Source: Desulfobacteraceae bacterium | GTDB taxonomy: Bacteria; Desulfobacterota; Desulfobacteria; Desulfobacterales; JAABTS01 | Assembly (NCBI GenBank): GCA_011389735.1 | Contig: JAABTS010000018.1 | Span: 1 to 50,738, forward strand | DNA: 50,738 bases | Direction: 5' to 3' | Shown here: one piece after another, positions 7,952 to 17,623 of the stretch | How positions within the stretch are numbered: the stretch's first letter is position 1 | Layout: each line of letters begins with the position of its first letter | Position numbers and translations under genes: made by a program | Notes under the pieces: generated by a model | Told to the model about the DNA's origin: nothing | Seen by the model: only the letters and a program-made list of their open reading frames with translations | Database searches by the model: none

Positions 7952-9571
7952 ATGATCAGGAACTTGAAAATCCATTATGTTTTGACAGCCGCCGTTTTGA
8001 CAATATTGGCGGGGTGCGGGGGAGGGCGGCCGGTGTCTCCGCAAGGATCGTATGGCGGCGTTTCAGAGGCGGAGGCCAATCTGGCGCATGCGATGGCGAG
8101 TGTTTCGGAAGCCCGATACACCGAGGCCCTCGAAGAATTTACGTTAATACTGGAAAATAGTCCGAATAACGCAACGGCCTGCTGCGGCGTAGGCATGGTT
8201 TATGAAAAGATCGGAGACGCCGACAAGGCGGTGCTGGAATATTCCAGAGCGCTGGAAATCAACCCTGATCATCCGGGCGCGCTTTATAACCGGGCGAATG
8301 CGTGGTTGTCAAAAGGGGATCGGAAAAGCGCGATTGCGGATTACAGCCGTTTGATCGAAATCCGGCCTGATTATGGGTCTGCCTGGTATCGGCGGGGTTT
8401 GGCGTCGGCCGAGGAGGGGGATATCGACGCGGCGATTCGGGATTTAAGCAGAGCGCTCAATTTGCACTGGATAGCGAAAGCGTCAGGCGATATGGGCAAA
8501 TCGGTCGAAAGCGGAGCGGCGCTAATGGAAATTCGCACAAAACTGGCAAGGCTTTTTTATGATCGCGCGCTTGCGGAAACTGAGGGGCAAACCGATTCGG
8601 ACGCCATTGTGGATCTAAAACGGGCGTCGGGGGTTCTTGCCGGGGCGGAAAATCTTGAATCCCAGGCCGCATTTCTCCGGGATATAAATCAGAAACGGGC
8701 GCAGATCCTGCTACGGCGTGGGGATTCATACAGGGACGAAAGAGAATATCGGAAAGCGGCCGATGATTACGATGAGGTTTTGGCCCTGTTCCCGATGAAT
8801 GAAGACGCATATATCGGCAGGGGGATAGTACGTATGGAACAAAATGAATTCGAATCCGCCATCGCCGATTTTGATAAGGCGGCCGACTTGAATCCGCGAA
8901 ATGAAAACGCGCTTTATTACCGGGGAACGGCTCGATTCCGGGAAGGTGATGTGAACCGGGCGATATCGGATTTCAACGCCGCGCTGGAGCTGAATCCACA
9001 ATTCGCCAAAGCCTGTTTGCGCAGGGGGGACGCATGGTTTCAGATCGGAAACAACGCTCAGGCCTATGAAGATTATAGCCGCATGATATCCATGGATTCC
9101 TCAAAGGCCGAAGCCTTCTATAAGCGGGGGCTTGTCCTGGAAAGACAGGCGAATTACGAACAGGCGATCCGGGATTACTCCAGGGCGCTCGAATTAAAGC
9201 CGGATTATGTAGAAGCAGCCTACCGGAGGGGAATATGCTATAAAAACAGCGGAAAACATCAAGAGGCCATTGACGATTTCGGCCTTGTTCTGGATAAAAA
9301 TCCCAACCATGCGGAGGCGTATAATTATCGAGGGGTGTTACGGGTCATGACCAATGAAATCGATACGGCTATCAAGGATTTCAACCGGGCCGTCCGCCTG
9401 AACCCCAAAGCGGCTCAGGTTTACAGCCATAGGGGCATGGCGTTTTATAAAAAGGGCAATTTGTCGAGAGCCCTGGCCGATGTTCAACGGGCCCTGAAAT
9501 TATCGCCCGGAAACGAAGAGTACGGGGCGGCGGCGCACGCCATTAAAGCCAGGCTAAAAAAAGGGAAATAA
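7952..9571 (+). CDS. TPR-repeat lipoprotein
   Basis: The start was set at 7952 because GGAGGTG (7941-7947) sits just before it and because the protein then opens with a clean lipoprotein signal: MIRN, a hydrophobic stretch, and the lipobox LAGC. An ATG 36 bp upstream is possible but lacks a ribosome site. After cleavage at the cysteine, about 500 residues consist of tandem TPR units (repeats of 'A...RG.A....G....AI.DY.RA.EL.P'), roughly eleven of them with a less regular stretch in the middle. TPR solenoids bind protein partners; lipidation places this one at a membrane facing the periplasm. No enzymatic domain is seen and the partner is unknown. Confidence 0.87.
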   Translation: MIRNLKIHYVLTAAVLTILAGCGGGRPVSPQGSYGGVSEAEANLAHAMASVSEARYTEALEEFTLILENSPNNATACCGVGMVYEKIGDADKAVLEYSRALEINPDHPGALYNRANAWLSKGDRKSAIADYSRLIEIRPDYGSAWYRRGLASAEEGDIDAAIRDLSRALNLHWIAKASGDMGKSVESGAALMEIRTKLARLFYDRALAETEGQTDSDAIVDLKRASGVLAGAENLESQAAFLRDINQKRAQILLRRGDSYRDEREYRKAADDYDEVLALFPMNEDAYIGRGIVRMEQNEFESAIADFDKAADLNPRNENALYYRGTARFREGDVNRAISDFNAALELNPQFAKACLRRGDAWFQIGNNAQAYEDYSRMISMDSSKAEAFYKRGLVLERQANYEQAIRDYSRALELKPDYVEAAYRRGICYKNSGKHQEAIDDFGLVLDKNPNHAEAYNYRGVLRVMTNEIDTAIKDFNRAVRLNPKAAQVYSHRGMAFYKKGNLSRALADVQRALKLSPGNEEYGAAAHAIKARLKKGK

Positions 9572-9593
9572 AAAAAACCTCCTCACGCTCCCA

Positions 9594-9647
9594 GGGGATT
9601 TGCAATCCCCGCCGGCAACGAGAATGACACGCGGGTTACAAACCCGC
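9594..9647. repeat. Pair of short palindromes (REP-like) between convergent genes
   Basis: Two perfect hairpins, GGGGATT-tgc-AATCCCC (9594-9610) and GCGGGTT-aca-AACCCGC (9631-9647), lie between the converging TPR and PIF1 genes. They may act as a bidirectional transcription stop; there is no clear T-run. Confidence 0.6.
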
Positions 9648-9679
9648 TCAAAGCCGTCGCATGGAGCAGCCGACGGTCA

Positions 9680-11881
9680 TCACTCAGCATTTTTAGACAA
9701 TTTCTTCCGTAACTCCGCCTGCGGGGTTTCCATTCCGTATTCTTCCCGGTAGGCGGAGACCATTGCTAAAATCTCCTTTCCATACTTCTTGACGGTTTTA
9801 GCGCCGACGCCGTTTATTTGTCTTAAATCAGCGGAAGTTCCGGGCAAAGACTCCACAATTTGAATCAACACCCGCTGATGCAGCACTTGAAAATGAGCGA
9901 TGTTTTCCGATTCGGCCTTTTGGGAGCGCCAATCTTTCAAGGCGTGGAAAAGTTCGGTATGCTCGATTTCCGATTCCTCCATCGAGGGCGCTTTTGCCCG
10001 CTTTTCCGGTTTTTCCGGTTTTTCTTTCCAATCCGCATTCGACACGGCTCGAATATAATCGGCCGGCGAAAACCCGTTCTCGCAGGATTTTACGCCCGCC
10101 TGCTTTACGGCGATCTCCTTTTTCAAGAGATCCAGGGCCTGGGAGATTTGCCTTCGTAACTCTTTATTGTCGGTTTCCACCTGTATTCGCTTCACCGGAT
10201 CTTTCAAAATCAGAGATGTTTGTTCCTGAAACCACGCCGAAGCTTTGCCGATTCGTTCCAGAACGAAAGCATCCGAATCAGGGGAATGTGAGTCGTTGAA
10301 CAGGGAACGTAATTGTCGTTTGAACTTTTCACCGACATCGAGTATCGTATCCCTGCACGATTGTTTCATCCCTTCGATATCGACGGCTCCCGATATTCTC
10401 AGCACTCTGGCGTTATCCGTCAAAATTCGGGCCAGACGGTCAATGCGTCCTTGCAGGCGGTGAAAATCAAAACATTCCAGTAATAATTGCTGCTGATAAA
10501 TGATTTTGGCTTCCTGAAGCCGCTCTTCCGTTGGAGGTTTTTCTCTTGCGGCGTCGTCAAACCGGAGGACATCCCCATCGGTGCGAACCCCGTTGGGGGG
10601 AATGGGAGAACTGAACACCATGCCTTCAAATGTCCGGCAACGGCTCAACGCAACATACACCTGGCCGTGCGCAAAGGCGGATTGGATATCGATGACGGCT
10701 CTGTCAAACGTCAGCCCCTGGCTTTTATGAACGGTAATGGCCCAGGCTGTTTTCAGCGGATATTGTTCGAAGGCCCCTGTCACTTTTTCTTCGATTTCAC
10801 CTGTCTCCGGGTTCGCCTCGTACTTGATATTCTTCCACTTCACGGGCTCCACCATGATTTCCGCGGGATCGTCCGGACAGACCACGCTGATGGAATCTTC
10901 CAAAAACGCTTTGATTTTGCCGATTTTACCATTGAAATAGCGCTTTTCGGGTGATGAGTCGTTACGAAGGAACATGACTTGCGCGCCGACTTTAAGCACC
11001 AGCGTTTCCGGCGCCGGATACTGATGCTCGGGAAATTCCCCGCTGATTTCGGCTTTGAACCGTCTTTCTTTCTTCTCGATGGCTTGAAGCCGGGTCCTGT
11101 TGACGGCGTCGGCTCTGGCGTTATGTGTCGTCAAAGTGATATATCCTTGCCCGTCGTCCGGTTTGAAATCCGGAATATAACGCTGGTTAAGGGCTTCAAT
11201 GGCGGATTGGTCTAGCCTGTTGTCACGAACCCGGTTCAACAGCCGGATAAATTCCTGATCCGACTGCCGGTAAATGTGTTTCAATTCTATAGTGACCAAA
11301 TCCGTTTTGGCGAGAGCGTGGCTGCTGAAAAAATACACGGAGTCGTAATGCTCCTGCAAGAGCCTCCATTCATCGGCTTTAGCCACCGGTGAAAGCTGGT
11401 GGAGATCGCCGATCATCAGTAACTGGACGCCTCCGAACGGTTGATTGGAACGTCGGCGCCGCCTTAGAACCGAATCCACGGCGTCGAGCAGATCCGCCCG
11501 CACCATGCTGATTTCATCGATTACCAGCAGGTCAAGGCTTTTGATTATCCGTATTTTCTCCTTGCTGAACCGGTGAAACCGTCCACGGCTGCTTTCATAA
11601 GCGTCGGAGCCCGGGATAAAAGGCCCGAACGGTAACTGGAAAAACGAATGGAGCGTAACGCCGCCGGCGTTAATGGCCGCAACCCCGGTCGGAGCCGTGA
11701 CGATCATTCGCTTGACAGTGTTTTGCTTTAATTGGTGCAAAAAAGTGGTTTTGCCTGTTCCGGCTTTGCCCGTCAAAAAAATGTTGCCGCCGGTGTGATT
11801 CACGTAATCGCCGGCCAGCCTCAATTCAGGATTCGGAGGCGATGAAGATGAGTCCGGAGTAGGTGGGATCGTGTGTTTCAT
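9680..11881 (-). CDS. PIF1-like superfamily 1B DNA helicase with C-terminal HRDC domain
   Basis: The 733-residue protein has a PIF1/RecD-type helicase core: Walker A GKAGTGKTT (residues 38-46), TAPTGVAA, LLVIDEISMV (Walker B), IGDLHQL, a late TVHKSQGLTF and a final YVALSRCRT motif VI. Residues about 640-715 match an HRDC domain (VLHQRVL, then a helix-hairpin GVGAKTVKKYG), a DNA-binding module found in RecQ and RNase D proteins. PIF1 proteins unwind G-quadruplexes, R-loops and forked DNA; the HRDC would add structure-specific binding. The gene has no close same-strand partner and converges on the TPR gene. The fusion is known in bacteria, so it is not itself new. Confidence 0.88.
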   Translation of the reverse strand: MKHTIPPTPDSSSSPPNPELRLAGDYVNHTGGNIFLTGKAGTGKTTFLHQLKQNTVKRMIVTAPTGVAAINAGGVTLHSFFQLPFGPFIPGSDAYESSRGRFHRFSKEKIRIIKSLDLLVIDEISMVRADLLDAVDSVLRRRRRSNQPFGGVQLLMIGDLHQLSPVAKADEWRLLQEHYDSVYFFSSHALAKTDLVTIELKHIYRQSDQEFIRLLNRVRDNRLDQSAIEALNQRYIPDFKPDDGQGYITLTTHNARADAVNRTRLQAIEKKERRFKAEISGEFPEHQYPAPETLVLKVGAQVMFLRNDSSPEKRYFNGKIGKIKAFLEDSISVVCPDDPAEIMVEPVKWKNIKYEANPETGEIEEKVTGAFEQYPLKTAWAITVHKSQGLTFDRAVIDIQSAFAHGQVYVALSRCRTFEGMVFSSPIPPNGVRTDGDVLRFDDAAREKPPTEERLQEAKIIYQQQLLLECFDFHRLQGRIDRLARILTDNARVLRISGAVDIEGMKQSCRDTILDVGEKFKRQLRSLFNDSHSPDSDAFVLERIGKASAWFQEQTSLILKDPVKRIQVETDNKELRRQISQALDLLKKEIAVKQAGVKSCENGFSPADYIRAVSNADWKEKPEKPEKRAKAPSMEESEIEHTELFHALKDWRSQKAESENIAHFQVLHQRVLIQIVESLPGTSADLRQINGVGAKTVKKYGKEILAMVSAYREEYGMETPQAELRKKLSKNAE

Positions 11882-11946
11882 AATAATCTGCTCTATCCTG
11901 GTGTTTTGTCGGTTTTGGTTTTGATTGCTTGAGACATCGATGCGCG

Positions 11947-14619
11947 CTAAAAGGCGTCCCCGGATACATTCTTTCCGACAGACACATAAAACCGGCTTCC
12001 GACGCCCGGCTCGGATTCGACGCGAACCGTCCCGTAATGTTTTTCAATAATTTTCCGGATGATCGTCAAACCCAATCCTTCTCCCTCGATTTCCGGATCA
12101 AGCCGGTGAAACAGCTCGAATATTCGGCCTTGCTCCATCTCGCTGATTCCCGGGCCGTTGTCCTCCACGCAATACTCCACGTGACCACTTTCCTTGACCC
12201 CTGAAATTTTGATAACCCCCGGTTTGTCCGGTGGTAAAAATTTGAGGGCGTTGTCGATCAGGTTCGAAAACACCTGATTGAGCATGGATTCATCAGCGTC
12301 GCAATCAGGCAAATCGTCGTGCGTGACAAACGCGCCGGCCTGTTTTATCCGGTATTTGAATGTTTTGACGATATCCGAAATCATGGAGTTCATGTGAACC
12401 AGCTTTATTGAAGGCTTTGCCCCGCCTAAACGGGAAATACGCAACAGACCCGACAGGAGAAGATCCATCTTCGCGGCGCTCCTGAATATGAAATCCAGGG
12501 ATTGCTTGACATCCCGCTTGAACAGTTTGTTCATTTTCTCCCGGACGGTCTCCATGTCGTCGCTTTTCGACACCGTGTCGAAAATGTCCGTAAATGTATA
12601 GTCCAGCTCCCGGCTGAATCCCTGAATGTTGACCAGAGGAGATCGAAGATCATGGGAGGCCGCGTACACAATTTGTTCAAGCTCCTTATTTTTATTCGTC
12701 AATCGCCGGTTTAAACGCTTGATCGTTTCTTCGGTCTTTTTAAGTCTGGTAATATCCGGAAATACGGCGAAACCGGCGATAAGCGCGCAGTCTCGATTGT
12801 AAACCGGCGCGCCGCTCACCAATTCCCATCGTTTTTCACCGTCTTTGCGGACAATACAATACAGCTTATTTCGTGTTACTTCCCCCTCCAGCGCCCGGGC
12901 CAGTGGAAGTTCGCGCAAGGTCACGGGTTCGCCGTCTTCATTGAAGTCCGCCCAGGATTGATGATAGGAAAACAGATCCATTCCCACCGGATCGGGTTCG
13001 TCTTCGATTCCCAGAAATTCTTTACAGGCGGTGTTTACGATCATGATCTTACCGTCTTCGGCCGACGCCATTACCATCGGAATGGGCGTTTGTTCAAAGG
13101 CGGCTTCGAGCATGGCCTTGGTGTCGGACAATTGCTGTTCCATCCGTTTACGATCATCGATATCCGTTGAAATGCCGCATATTTCGTTTATCCTGCCGCT
13201 TGACCCGGATAATAAAGGGAACTTTGCGGAAACGAAGGTGTGCATCGAGCCTTCGACCGGACCGAATTCTTCCGTTTCGAGCGCCGTTCCGCTTTTGAAG
13301 ACCTCGATATCGTGTGCGGTGGAATTTCGCGCGACTTCAGGCGGGAACAGTTCGAAATCGGTCTTGCCCAGAACATCTTCCGGCCGATACCCGGATAATT
13401 TGGTGAAATGCCGGTTGACAAAGGTATAGCGCCCCTCCCGGTCTTTCACGTAGATAACCGATGTTGCGCAATCAAGAATTTCCTGAAAACGCTCCCTGGT
13501 TCTTTGTAAATTATTTTCTGCTTTCTTTCGCTCGCTGATATTCCGGACAATGGCCATTACCCCTTCAACTTCGCCGCCGCCGTTTCGTATGGGAATCAGC
13601 CGGATCAGATAATGACCGTCCCGGCAGTTGAATTCATTCTCGGCCGGCCGGCCGCTCAGGGCGTTTTGTAGCGACGGCTCAAGGATTTTTCGACGTTTTG
13701 CGTCAACCACCTCGTCAAAACGTCTGCCTTCCAATGATTCGGCCATGAGTCCATAACGTTTCATCTCCATTCCTTCCGCCGCAAGAAATCTTAAATCCCG
13801 GTCAAGCAGAAAGAGATCGGAATCCGGGATATTCCTTGCAAGCAAACCGTATCGATAGGTGGTTTGTTTAAGACGGCTGTTTAAATGACTCAATGCCGTG
13901 TAGGAATGTTTGAGATCCGAACACATACGGTTGATTGCGTCCGCCAGTTGTTCCAGTTCGTCTCCGGGTTTATGGCGGGCCCGGTTTTTGTTCAGAATGA
14001 GCGGATCTTTAAAACTGCCGATATCGACTGTTTCCACAAATTGGACGATCGAATGGAGCGGCCGTCCGACAATGACGTAAAACAAGAAAAAGAAGAGTAT
14101 GAACACCGAAAACACGATGATTCCCTGAGACACGGCAATTACGCGAAAACCGTCTTTCAAGCGCTGATAAACATCTTCCATGCCCGCTGCGACTTGAAAC
14201 GTTCCCAGCATATAATCCCGGTTGTTTCCATCCGGGCGATACGTCAGTGTAAAAACCCGTTCGATCGTTTTATTCGACGCCGGCGGACTTCCAGCGGAAA
14301 CATTCAATCCGCCGCCGGATTCCGTTTTTAAAACGGCCGCATATTCGATATCGGACAGATTGACCACGGCTTCAAGTTGAATCCGTAAATATTCTCGATC
14401 CATCGACCATAAGGCCGCGCTAAGGCTCGGGATATAGCCGGTCTTGATATCCTCGAATTTTTTTTCAATTGCCCGGATATTCCGGATATGTTCGAATCGC
14501 AATTGAACTCCGGCGGTAATGCAGAAAACGAGGATGCTGAAACAAAAGAGATAAGTGATCAGCTTCCATGCGATTTTGTTCCCCTTGAATCGAAACCGGA
14601 GCGCTCCGAATTCCTTCAT
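11947..14619 (-). CDS. Membrane-bound multi-PAS sensor histidine kinase
   Basis: About 890 residues from the chosen ATG at 14619. The frame is open upstream to 14679, but that would overlap the preceding gene by about 50 bp. Order: a membrane segment (about 18-40), a periplasmic sensing region of roughly 150 residues, a second long membrane segment (IVFSVFILFFFLFYVIV) leading into a HAMP linker, then three PAS domains (the second with VIYVKDREGRY, the third with IPMVMASAEDG), a HisKA helix with YAASHDLRSPL and an HATPase_c domain (NLIDNALKF, DNGPGI, GEGLGLTI). It senses a periplasmic and/or cytoplasmic signal and phosphorylates a separate regulator. It follows the hybrid kinase gene by 10 bp and was probably transcribed with it. 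Confidence 0.9.
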   Translation of the reverse strand: MKEFGALRFRFKGNKIAWKLITYLFCFSILVFCITAGVQLRFEHIRNIRAIEKKFEDIKTGYIPSLSAALWSMDREYLRIQLEAVVNLSDIEYAAVLKTESGGGLNVSAGSPPASNKTIERVFTLTYRPDGNNRDYMLGTFQVAAGMEDVYQRLKDGFRVIAVSQGIIVFSVFILFFFLFYVIVGRPLHSIVQFVETVDIGSFKDPLILNKNRARHKPGDELEQLADAINRMCSDLKHSYTALSHLNSRLKQTTYRYGLLARNIPDSDLFLLDRDLRFLAAEGMEMKRYGLMAESLEGRRFDEVVDAKRRKILEPSLQNALSGRPAENEFNCRDGHYLIRLIPIRNGGGEVEGVMAIVRNISERKKAENNLQRTRERFQEILDCATSVIYVKDREGRYTFVNRHFTKLSGYRPEDVLGKTDFELFPPEVARNSTAHDIEVFKSGTALETEEFGPVEGSMHTFVSAKFPLLSGSSGRINEICGISTDIDDRKRMEQQLSDTKAMLEAAFEQTPIPMVMASAEDGKIMIVNTACKEFLGIEDEPDPVGMDLFSYHQSWADFNEDGEPVTLRELPLARALEGEVTRNKLYCIVRKDGEKRWELVSGAPVYNRDCALIAGFAVFPDITRLKKTEETIKRLNRRLTNKNKELEQIVYAASHDLRSPLVNIQGFSRELDYTFTDIFDTVSKSDDMETVREKMNKLFKRDVKQSLDFIFRSAAKMDLLLSGLLRISRLGGAKPSIKLVHMNSMISDIVKTFKYRIKQAGAFVTHDDLPDCDADESMLNQVFSNLIDNALKFLPPDKPGVIKISGVKESGHVEYCVEDNGPGISEMEQGRIFELFHRLDPEIEGEGLGLTIIRKIIEKHYGTVRVESEPGVGSRFYVSVGKNVSGDAF

Positions 14620-14629
14620 GCCCACGCCT

Positions 14630-16582
14630 TTACAGTGTTTCGCCGTCCAACGCATTGCGCACGGAAACAGCGAATTCACGCATATTCAACGGTTTTTCGA
14701 TATATTTGGAGATTCCCAGAGCGCGAGCTTTTTGGGAATCGATCTGTTCACTGAAGCCCGTGCATAGAATGACCGGGATTTCCGGGCGCGTCGCCTTGAT
14801 CTCGCGAGCCAGTTCGGCTCCGGTCATCCCGGGCATGGTCATGTCCGTTACGACCAGATCGAAGGTATGGGGCCGGGACTTGAAAAGCGCAAGCGCTTGA
14901 ACCGGGTTTGATTGAACCGTGACCCGATATCCCAGCCGTTCCAGCATTGACTTACCCAATTCCAGGAGGCCGGCTTCGTCGTCAACTAATAACAGACTTT
15001 CCGCGCCTCCGGGAATACTTTCCGAAACAGGGGACTCATTTTTATCCGGATTCGATATCAATGGGAACAGGATTTTAAACGTGGTGGTCTTACCGGGCTC
15101 GCTGTATATGGAAACGGCGCCGTTATGGCTTTTCACAACCCCGTGAACAACCGCCAATCCCATTCCAACGCCTTCGCCCACCTCCCTGGTCGTGAAATAG
15201 GGTTCCAAAATCCGGCCCTTGATTTCCGAAGGAATTCCGTGCCCGGTGTCGCTTACCGATATGGAGAGATACCGGCCTGGAAAAATGTCCGTATATTGAG
15301 AGACGTCGGTCTCGTCGAGTTCAAGCGTTCTGACGCTGACTTCAAGAATTCCGCCGTTTTCCCGCATGGCGAAAACCGCATTGGCGCATAAATTGACCAG
15401 GGCCTGATGGATTTCCGATGGTTCCGCAAGAATTTCGCCCGTGTTTTCCGGTATGTTCTTTCGGAAATCGATGGCGTCGGACGTCGAGGTTTTAATCAAT
15501 TTCAGGACATCTTCGATTATAGGGCCGATCTTGATTGGTTTTCGGCGTCCCTCGGATTTTCGCCTGAAACTAAGAAGCCCGCGAACTACATCCTTCGCCC
15601 GAAGAGACGCTTTTATCACTTCATCCAGATTGCGCCGGGCCGGATTCCATTCTGGAATATCGTCAATCGCCAGTTCCGTGTTGCCGATAATGATTCCCAG
15701 GATATTGTTGAATTCATGGGCTACGCCCCCCGCAAGCGTAGCCGCCGCTTCCATTTTATGGGCCTGGCGAAGCTGAAACTCCAGCTTTTTCCGGTAGGTG
15801 ATATCCGTATGGGCGCCGACCACCCGCCGAACCGATCCCTGCCCGTCCCGCTCGACAACCTTCCCCCGGCTCATGATCCATTTCCAATCGCCGGAACTCG
15901 TTTTAAGGCGAAATTCCATCTGGTAGGCGTCTTTTTCACCGGCCGCCAGCGCGGTTTTCAGCGCGGACACTTTCGACCGGTCGTCGGGATGCACGAACGG
16001 CTCCCAGGCGTCCGCCGCCGGACGTTCGGCGCAAGGGCCGTATTCCAACTGAGTGCAAAGCTTCGGGCTTAAATAAACAGAGTTCGAGGGAATATCCCAA
16101 TCGTAAAGCCCTTCGTTCGCCGCTTCTATCGCCAGCTTGAAACGCTCTTCGCTTTTTCGGAGCGCCGCCCGGGTTTCTTCAAGCGCCTTTTCCGTTTCAA
16201 GCGCCTCTGAAACCTTCCGAACCACCGACGGCAGCATATCTATAAAATGGGCGTCCTTGATTAAATAATCTCTTGCCCCCAGTTTCATCATTTCCACGGC
16301 GGTCCGTTCATCCCCGCAGCCCGTGATAATAATGAACGGCAAGCTGATTCCCGCCTGGCGCAATTGCTCCAAAATTTTTTCGCCGTTGGTTTTTCCGAGC
16401 TGGTAATCGAGCAGAATCAAATCCGGCGACGCATCCACCACCGCCGACAGCGCTTTCGATCCATCCGTGCAGACCGATACTTTGTATCCTGACCGTTCGA
16501 GATTTTTTTGAATCAAAAACGCCAGATCCGCGTCGTCTTCAAGTATAAAAACACCGCCCGCCGCCGCTGATCGCTTTTCCAT
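14630..16582 (-). CDS. Hybrid histidine kinase: REC-PAS-HisKA-HATPase-REC
   Basis: This 650-residue soluble protein has a receiver at each end. The N-terminal REC (about 11-115) has acidic pocket EDD and the phospho-acceptor Asp59 (LILLDYQ). It is followed by a coiled linker, a PAS_3 domain (about 145-262), a dimerisation helix with GGVAHEFNN (His289), HATPase_c (N box NLCANAVFAM, DTGHGIP, GVGMGLAV) and a C-terminal REC (about 530-645, VTDMTMPGMTG). A GAGGGA ribosome site precedes the ATG. The N-terminal REC may receive a signal from another kinase and the C-terminal one relay or quench it. The membrane kinase gene follows by 10 bp. Confidence 0.92.
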   Translation of the reverse strand: MEKRSAAAGGVFILEDDADLAFLIQKNLERSGYKVSVCTDGSKALSAVVDASPDLILLDYQLGKTNGEKILEQLRQAGISLPFIIITGCGDERTAVEMMKLGARDYLIKDAHFIDMLPSVVRKVSEALETEKALEETRAALRKSEERFKLAIEAANEGLYDWDIPSNSVYLSPKLCTQLEYGPCAERPAADAWEPFVHPDDRSKVSALKTALAAGEKDAYQMEFRLKTSSGDWKWIMSRGKVVERDGQGSVRRVVGAHTDITYRKKLEFQLRQAHKMEAAATLAGGVAHEFNNILGIIIGNTELAIDDIPEWNPARRNLDEVIKASLRAKDVVRGLLSFRRKSEGRRKPIKIGPIIEDVLKLIKTSTSDAIDFRKNIPENTGEILAEPSEIHQALVNLCANAVFAMRENGGILEVSVRTLELDETDVSQYTDIFPGRYLSISVSDTGHGIPSEIKGRILEPYFTTREVGEGVGMGLAVVHGVVKSHNGAVSIYSEPGKTTTFKILFPLISNPDKNESPVSESIPGGAESLLLVDDEAGLLELGKSMLERLGYRVTVQSNPVQALALFKSRPHTFDLVVTDMTMPGMTGAELAREIKATRPEIPVILCTGFSEQIDSQKARALGISKYIEKPLNMREFAVSVRNALDGETL

Positions 16583-16640
16583 AATTTCCCTCTCTCGGGA
16601 CTATTTGTTGGCTCGGTTCTAATTTCGGCCATTTTAATAA

Positions 16641-16714
16641 AACCACGAAATAAACGAAGCACACCAAAAAAAATTTATCAATATTTTCGTGTGTTTTCGT
16701 CTATTTCGTGGTAG
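16641..16714. repeat. Inverted repeat of the 'ccacgaaa...tttcgtgg' type
   Basis: Arms of about 24 bp (aaccacgaaataaacgaagc and following bases, against gtgtgttttcgtctatttcg and following bases) enclose an AT-rich loop. Similar hairpins are scattered through many environmental genomes. It fills the promoter side of the hybrid-kinase gene; the rest of 16583-16865 shows nothing else. Confidence 0.6.
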
Positions 16715-16865
16715 TATCCAAAAACATAATCGGCCGGTTTTCGAACCAACCCCCTATTTGTTTTTTTCAGGCATGAGTTCAGCCTTTATCGGTTTTCATG
16801 TTCCTACAGTCGATGTCATCGAGCAAGAACAGAGCCGCGACAGCGCCCAAAGCCCACATACCAAA

Positions 16866-17348
16866 TCACAAACCGTTCGAATGTACATCTCCCTTTACAC
16901 AAAGCACTTTTCCCTCAATATCGGGAACTCGCACAATATCCAGAAATGCGCCCAGATTGTGTATGGTTTCCACAAAACGATCGTACTCCACCGGCTTTAC
17001 AATATAATTGTTGCATCCTTGTAAATGACATGTCTCGATCTCACGCGGATCATCCGTGGTCGTAAGCATGATAACCGGCATCACCTTCAGCTTCTCGTCG
17101 TTCTTGATCCTTTTGAGAACATCCACTCCGTCCATCTTGGGCATTCTGATATCCAGCAAGAGCAAATACGGCGTTTCGGGTTTACGGAACGGTCCGCTCC
17201 CTTCCCGGCATAAAAACCCAACCACCGCCTCCCCATCCTTGAAACGAACCAGTTCGTTCAAAATCCCGGCGCGGCGAAGATTCCTTTCGATCAAGATTGC
17301 GTGTCCCTCGTCATCCTCCGCCACAAGAATGGTCACTTCCGGATCCAT
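16866..17348 (-). CDS. Single-domain response regulator (Rcp1-like receiver)
   Basis: A stand-alone receiver of about 160 residues. The start at 17348 is preferred over 17366 because AAGGA precedes it at 8 nt. It carries the acidic pair AEDDE near the N-terminus, the phospho-acceptor in LLLLDIRMPKMDG, the Thr in MLTTTDD and the conserved Lys in YIVKPVEYDRF. The inserted loop between beta-2 and the acceptor (CREGSGPFRKPET) is typical of Rcp1-type receivers, which pair with phytochrome-like or PAS kinases. There is no output domain, so it acts through protein contact. It lies upstream of the hybrid kinase on the same strand, separated by about 280 bp. A cognate kinase nearby is plausible but not shown. 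Confidence 0.9.
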   Translation of the reverse strand: MDPEVTILVAEDDEGHAILIERNLRRAGILNELVRFKDGEAVVGFLCREGSGPFRKPETPYLLLLDIRMPKMDGVDVLKRIKNDEKLKVMPVIMLTTTDDPREIETCHLQGCNNYIVKPVEYDRFVETIHNLGAFLDIVRVPDIEGKVLCVKGDVHSNGL

Positions 17349-17380
17349 TTGAGGTCGTCCTTCCATTTTTATCCTGTTAT

Positions 17381-17480
17381 ATTCTATTTCAGCAATTAAA
17401 TTTCACAAAGCGGCCGACAAGCGGTCATACGATTCGTATATCCAGGAACAGCGGCGCAACGAAATTTGATTTCCGGAAGG
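17381..17480. repeat. AT-ended palindromic element (MITE-like family), short copy
   Basis: The left arm (ctatttcagcaattaaattt and the next bases CACAA) and the right arm (cgaaatttgatttccggaag) are inverted repeats around a central gcggccgacaagcgg/gtatatcc core. The arms match the ends of the full copies at 4474-4669 and 34251-34432. Confidence 0.65.
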
Positions 17481-17549
17481 AGATTTCAGGGGGCAGGTTT
17501 CAGGGGGGGCAGGTTCAAGGGGGCGGGTTGAACCGGAATTATGAAAAAG

Positions 17550-17618
17550 CCTCCACCCTGCACCCTTATTACCTGCACCCTTTTACCTGCACCCTGTACC
17601 CTTTAACCTTGCACCCTT
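17550..17618. repeat. Short tandem array 'cctgcaccctttta', copy 1
   Basis: Five imperfect repeats of a 10-14 bp unit (variants of ctgcacccttttac) lie just after the 3' end of the NtrC-like regulator gene. A shorter array of the same unit lies at 19236-19279, just upstream of that gene. The G-rich stretch at 17487-17528 (gggggcaggtt units) is its complement-like counterpart, so the region can form a large imperfect hairpin. Confidence 0.6.
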
Positions 17619-17623
17619 CAGAG

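Noticed and set aside
17550-17618. CRISPR array or iteron-type origin from the ctgcaccctt repeats
   Set aside because: Units are too short and irregular, there are no spacers, and no replication initiator gene is nearby.
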